Below are positions 58,630-64,000 of a DNA stretch of 64,000 bases, in pieces (position 1 is the first letter of the stretch; each line of letters starts with the position of its first letter). The notes under the pieces were generated by a model. The model was not told the DNA's origin and did no database searches. It was given only the letters and a program-made list of their open reading frames with translations. A program made the position numbers and the translations under genes. Location: the NCBI GenBank assembly GCA_949126835.1, contig OX421496.1, positions 17,182,844 to 17,246,843 on the forward strand. The letters are read 5' to 3'. Source of the DNA: Anisus vortex. Lineage: Eukaryota > Mollusca > Gastropoda > Planorbidae.

Positions 58630-59130
58630 ATTATAGAATGACGTAATGAAAAAAAAGTATAGAATGACGTCATGACAACTGTATAGAATGAGTTTTTAAT
58701 GACATGATATAGAATTACGTAGTGACTAGTTTAGAATGACGTAATTACAAGGTATATAATGACGCAGTGACTAGTATAGAATGACGTAATGACAAGTATA
58801 GAATGACGTAATGACAATATATAGAATGACGTAATGACAAGTATAGAATGACGTAATGACAATATATAGAATGACGTAATGACAAGATGTATAGAATGTC
58901 GTAATGACGACATATAGATTGACTTAATAACAATATATTGAATGACGTAATGGCAAGGTATAGAATGACGTAGTGACTAGTATAGAATGACGTAATGACA
59001 AGGTATAGAATGTCGTAGTGACTAGTATAGAATGACGTAATGACAAGGTATTGAATGACGTAGCGACTAGTATAGAATGACGTAATGATTACATATAGAA
59101 TTACATGATAACAAAATATAGAATGACGTT
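58630..59130. repeat. 22-bp minisatellite carrying TGACGTAA words
   Basis: tatagaatgacgtaatgaca plus ag, about 22 units with variants gtagtgactag and gtaatgacaatata. Most units contain tgacgtaatgac or tgacgtagtgac, close to the CRE/ATF-type TGACGTMA core. No promoter or gene neighbours it, so this is a sequence property and not a demonstrated enhancer. Confidence 0.93.
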
Positions 59131-59630
59131 TTTTTTGTTGCTATTCCTTTGCCTGTCACTCCCACTGCGTCATTTTCTGTCTAATCCAATAACTCCTTGG
59201 GTTGCAATTGTTACCTAAGCTACACGGAATGATTCCCATGTAAAGCCGACCCCCCTCCCCCCTCCAGGCATCTATCAGAATAAGAAGCGCATTTATCTAC
59301 ACTGCCTGGAGAAATAGTTTTACATTATTTCTATTTTTTTTTCTATGTTGTTGTTATTGTTTTTTGTTGTTTAGGTTCGATTGCACGTATATGCCCTTGT
59401 GGTTTGGTATCAGAGAGATAGTTCAAAGGGCGGCGCAGGCTTGCCGTCCCCTTCCCCCTCCCACCCCCCATCACACACACACACACACACAACCCACCCT
59501 AAACAAGTCGGCCGTTCTGAAATTACTGCTTTCGGCAAAACACAATAGGAAGACGTTAGCGGGAAGACATAACTAGAAGACGGCGCGGGAGGGAAGTGGC
59601 GCCGGATGTCAATTCAGATATGATATAGTC
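59131..59630. other. Non-coding spacer
   Basis: (CA)n at about 59463-59490 within a C-rich stretch. No exon recognised. Confidence 0.4.
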
Positions 59631-59846
59631 CAGGGATCGGCAACCTATGGCAAGCTTGCCAGACTCGGCATGCAGATCAATTTCCAATGGCACGCGAAAT
59701 GCCCCACGTAAAAAAGGCGATTCTAGTCTCTTCTGTAAGAAATTGAGTGCTAGAGCAGGATGACTCGTGGACTGTTAACGCGCTGAATGAATTAGAAATC
59801 CTACTTTGGCACAAGATTATTTTTAAAACAACGTTGCCGACCCCTG
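59631..59846 (+). mobile_element. hAT MITE, TCGGCAACC-end group, both ends present
   Basis: Starts cagggatcggcaacctatgg and ends acgttgccgacccctg; interior has ccaatggcacgcgaaatgc, an agtctcttctgtaagaaatt block shared with the copy at 39567, and gaaatcctactttggcacaa. Length 216 bp. Flanking octamers atatagtc and gcacagac share only half their bases, so no target duplication is claimed. Confidence 0.88.
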
Positions 59847-61664
59847 GCACAGACAACGACTTTACTTTCTTCATGTCCATCAACATGTATTCATTCTTTT
59901 TGTTGGCATCTCGCATCGCTCGTACTTGGCACTGTGTGTGTGGGGGGGGGGAGGGGTATAAGTTGCTGACTGATTTATTGGTTGATTGATTGATATTATT
60001 GCATGATTGAATTGCAGTGCGAATCTCAAGTCTCGTTAGTAGTTACCGTTGCCGTAATTGTACATTGCAACGTTCTGCAACTTTCTATCACGATAACACC
60101 CTCCCTTTTAATTCCTACAGTGTGTCACAAGCGGCTACCAGATGGGATTCGTAGCCACATCAGTTTTAAACCTTTAACGATTCTAGTCACAGGGCGAATT
60201 AAAATTATTTCTATTGTCTGTCATCATCTCTTTGTCCTAAATCACTACAATCATTGAAGTATATACATGTATGTATATATTTTTACGAGTAACTGTAATT
60301 TGATGACGTCTTACGTGGCCCCCGTCCACGCATGAAAAAAAGGAGGGAGGTAATACGGCGCTTAAACTCCCCCGCCCCCCCCCCCGCCCCGCCGGGCATT
60401 TCGTTTCGATAATAGGCTATTTACAATTCTTCGCTCTAAATTGAAACTCCTGCAACCATTTCCCCCTCCAAAATTTTTAATTGAACTGAGGTGGCTCCCA
60501 TTGGACATTTACATCCGTTTTTTATTGGAATAATAATTCTACATACTTTTTTGTCGTTATGCCTGTCTTCGTTCACTTTCTGCTTTTTAATACACTTTAT
60601 TTAATTATGATATTTTTAATGTTTCAAATTTTGAAAGAATCATAGTTTGAGTTTTCTTTCTTTCTCTTCTAATTGTATTTCTATATGCATGCAGATGGCT
60701 TTAAAATGAATACACTTAACATAAAATGTGTGCATTAAATACCGTGTAACTAGGGTGTGGCTGATTATAATACATTTACAACAGGAATAGCCTACTGCTC
60801 TCATTGACCTCATGCTTGACCACCTCATATAGATAGATTATTATAGAGTCTATATAACATACTATAAACTATAAACATGCTTCCACTCTTTCCCTTCTCA
60901 GGAACATTTCTAGCGGAAACGACTCCATTGTTCTTTTTATACACTTTTCATTTCCTGATGTTGTATTTCTTTGGTTCAGTCGCCTCCCACCCCTCCATTA
61001 AAAATCCTGGCTTCGCCACTGACTATGATTAATCGGGAAGAATTTAGGTTTTTATTTCATAACCTTTGACTCGGCAACAATTTGTTTCTTTGTGGTGTTG
61101 TTTGTTTGTTGTTATATCTGCTGGAAAACCATGTAAATAGATACAGTAAAAATAAATGTAAGATACGATATAAGCACTCACCTTTTAACCTGTGTATAAG
61201 AACTGTTTTCTTTTTATCTCACTTGTTGATAACTTGAACAGATGGAGATTTCTCTCGAAACGAGTTTTTTGTTGTTGTTTTTTTGTTGTTCAATGGTGGC
61301 ACTAATGCCAGATTACTGAGTTTATTTTTTCGTCTGCTTTACTTTGGATGATTTCTTCTGCGATTTTCTCCCGCCGTAACCTGCTCCACCCCTCCGTCCT
61401 TTTAAGCACACCCGCCACCAGCTCTTTGAATGGTTACTATTTACATCGAAGGGGGACTTTGATCTGTTCATAGAACGTTTTATAATGGACATGGTGTTGG
61501 CCTTGAAGTTTGTGTACAAAGACACACACACACACACAGAATCACCTCTCCCCCCCCCCCCCACACCTAATAAAAGGTAAAGTCGACATCAGGATTACAG
61601 ATAACTTTCATTGCGTCTGTTGTATAAATAAAACTTGCACTTGTTTATTATCACACTTACATAT
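59847..61664. other. Non-coding spacer
   Basis: G-run near 59942, C-runs near 60370 and 61550, short (CA)n near 61525. No exon recognised. Confidence 0.45.
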
Positions 61665-62520
61665 CACATGAGATCAAACACATACAGAGCACACACACAC
61701 ATCACATCATACAAACATACAGTACATCAAACACACACAGAGCACAAACACACATCACATTGTCCACACATACAGTACATCAAACACACACAGAGCACAA
61801 ACACACATTACATCATACAAACATACAGTACATCAAACACACACAGAGCACAAACACACATTACATCATACAAACATACAGTACATCAAACGCACACAGG
61901 GCACAGACACACATCACATCATACATACAGTACATCAAACACACACAGAGCAAGAACACACATCACATCACATTGTCCACACATACAGTGCATCAAACAC
62001 ACACAGAGCAAAAACACACATTACATCATACAAACATACAGTACATCAAACACACACAGAGAACAAACACACATTACATCATACAAACATACAGTACATC
62101 AAACACACACAAAGCAAGAACACACATCACATCACATTGTCCACACATACAGTGCATCAAACACACACAGAGCACAAACACATATCACATGACATCGTCC
62201 ACACATACAGTACATCAAACACACACAGAGCACAAACACACATCACATTGTCCATACATACAGTGCATCAAACACACACAGGGTACAAACACACATCACA
62301 TCACATCGTCCACACATACAGTGCATCAAACACACACATAGCACAAACACACATCACATACACACACCCAGTGCATCAAACACACACAGGGCACAAACAC
62401 ACATCACATCACATCGTCCACACATACAGTGTATCAAACACACACAGGGCACAAACACACATCACATCGTCCACACATACAGTGCATCATACACACACAG
62501 GGCACAAACACACATCAGAT
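61665..62520. repeat. CA-rich minisatellite, units about 50-58 bp
   Basis: Units have the order acacacatcacatc, then a variable linker (attgtccacacatacagtgc or atacaaacatacagtac), then atcaaacacacacagagcac. About 16 units. Length differs because the catcacat and linker parts vary. Frames rich in HTHR/QTHIT are artefacts. Confidence 0.93.
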
Positions 62521-62626
62521 CCAGACGTCCACATCCAAACGTTCACACATAGATCTTCACCCTTTGGACGCGCCACGATGGTACTGTTAATGTATTGAGT
62601 GCTGGAATTATCAGAGCCCTGAGTAT

Positions 62627-63514
62627 CAGGGCCGTATTTATAAGAAAAGAGGCCCTTTCACCTCCAATTTTTAAGTTTGTAAAATACACGAGAGATAATA
62701 AAATACATCATAACTGTGATATATATCAATGTGTTAAATAAAACATGTTGTAATTGGTACTAACCTTTATAAAAAATGTGGCACGGCTAATAAATAAATA
62801 AAAAAGTCGAGAACACTTATTTGGACATTTATTCTCAGCACCATATATAGTACTTGTAACAATAACTAATCAAACATAACACAGAACATTTACAAAGATT
62901 CAAAATTCAAATAATGAAAATCTTTGACTACGAAAATAAAATATGCAATAAAAATTATCATATTTTCTATCAAATTAAATTAAATATAGGCCTATTCAAT
63001 ACATTGAAGATTAAATCTAATTCAATTCAGATAAATTTATTTCATAATAATTGGCATTTAAAGTTTAAGTATGAATTATTATGAATTTTAAGTATTAACC
63101 TAAACCAAAAATGGAACTTTATTCAAACAAAATCCAGATCACAAAAAAGAAAATATCAAATTGTAAATCCTATTAATGTTATGTTAATAGTTATTTTATT
63201 TAAGAACTGATTCAATCCAAGTATAGGCCTGAATTTAAAACGAAATAGTAGATTAGATCTTATTCTTAACGCGTTGATCTTATTCTTAACGCGTTGATCT
63301 TATTCTTAACCAATACATTTGTATGTTTGTTTATTAGTTATATGCGTAGAATGTCTTATTTTCGGTCCAGTGTTTTAGTGTTCTCTGTTATTAGAATAGT
63401 GTAATTTAAATTTTGCTACAAATTGGAATGTAGGCCCCTCTTGATCTAGAGACCCCTCTTGATCTTGAAGCCCTAGGCTGAAGCCTTGATAGTTTATAGG
63501 AAAATCCGGCCCTG
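62627..63514. mobile_element. CAGGGCCG-ended DNA transposon-like element, 888 bp
   Basis: Left end cagggccgtatttataagaa followed by aagaggcccttt; right end in reverse complement cagggccggattttcctata followed by aggggcct. The cagggccggatt tip is common on hAT-type elements in animals. No transposase seen. Flanking octamers ctgagtat and ctgaagct agree at five of eight, so the target duplication is not convincing. Confidence 0.65.
63256..63310. repeat. 20-bp repeat, nearly three units
   Basis: gatcttattcttaacgcgtt twice plus a partial third, inside the CAGGGCCG element. Confidence 0.95.
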
Positions 63515-64000
63515 GCTGAAGCTCTACTCAAACAAGAATACTTGAAATGTTCATATTCCTGCAATGGGCGCAACAATTCATAAATAAGAGATAGATTAAC
63601 AAATATTTTTAACCCTTCACAAGTGTCCTGGATCGGTGTCTTTTGTTTTGTGTACATACAATTAGACTCAGTCTAGTATAACTTATTCACCAAACGAAAA
63701 ACATTTTCCTCACAGGTAATGTTTCTAAGTACTTTGTGTGAGTGTGTTTTATTCTGAAAAAAAGAAATTCGGATTTTTTTTTCTCTGATACCATCATTGA
63801 TTACTGATAAGTAATCAGTAAAAGCTAAAATAATAATAATAAATAATAGAGATTCTGATTGTTAATGACCGCTCTATCATCCCAACTCCAGAATATTTAT
63901 TTGAATATTTGAATCTTAAAAAGAAACCAACACCCAGTTAGTGTGGTAATGGACTGGCAGAGATAAACATAATATTATTTCATAACAATGTTTAGCCAAT
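63515..64000. other. Non-coding spacer to window end
   Basis: AT-rich, no feature recognised. Confidence 0.4.

Noticed and set aside
61635..62598. Overlapping His/Thr-rich frames
   Set aside because: Generated by the CA-rich minisatellite in all frames.

Overview
The window looks like AT-rich, repeat-dense nuclear DNA from a metazoan, most likely a gastropod mollusc. The clues are tRNA-derived SINEs of a kind seen in snails, hAT elements with CAGGGGTCGGCAACC ends, RTE-like LINE debris, a single short spliced coding exon in tens of kilobases of non-coding DNA, and many minisatellites. There are no bacterial-style operons, rRNA operons or CRISPR arrays. Species assignment is inference.

One host coding segment is recognised with confidence: a 102-bp phase-0 exon at 24632-24733 on the + strand. 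It encodes 34 residues matching MON2, the BIG/Sec7-related Golgi-endosome trafficking scaffold, and has an AG acceptor and a GT donor. I recognise no other MON2 exon on either side, so most or all of the window may be MON2 intron: at least about 24.6 kb upstream and 39 kb downstream.

The rest is layered mobile elements and tandem arrays. Left part (1-13.8 kb): a cut hAT element, a 2.3-kb 18-bp array with higher-order structure, a small hAT MITE, a CTCCCTT-ended element, a SINE, and an RTE-like LINE split by a 774-bp hAT element with perfect 14-bp ends and an 8-bp target duplication; then a second LINE tail carrying RNase H. Middle (13.8-33.6 kb): a 21-bp array, a 44-bp array, an unrecognised GC-rich island at about 20.6-21.0 kb, two nested transposon stacks (22.3-23.2 and 30.1-31.6 kb), and the MON2 exon. 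Right part (33-64 kb): a 46-bp array, a 66-bp satellite of exactly 36 indel-free units, two adjacent hAT copies with LINE debris inside one, a hAT copy holding a decayed transposase, a near-complete hAT copy with its target duplication, a 22-bp array rich in TGACGTAA, a CA-rich 50-58-bp array, and a CAGGGCCG-ended element.

The genes do not form a system. The biology here is genome dynamics: one conserved exon in a very large intron (if intronic) being filled by hAT transposons, their deletion derivatives, SINEs, LINE fragments and fast-expanding minisatellites. Long open frames across the arrays arise because unit lengths are multiples of three or lack stops; they are not called as genes. All alignments and family calls were made by eye from memory of these families.
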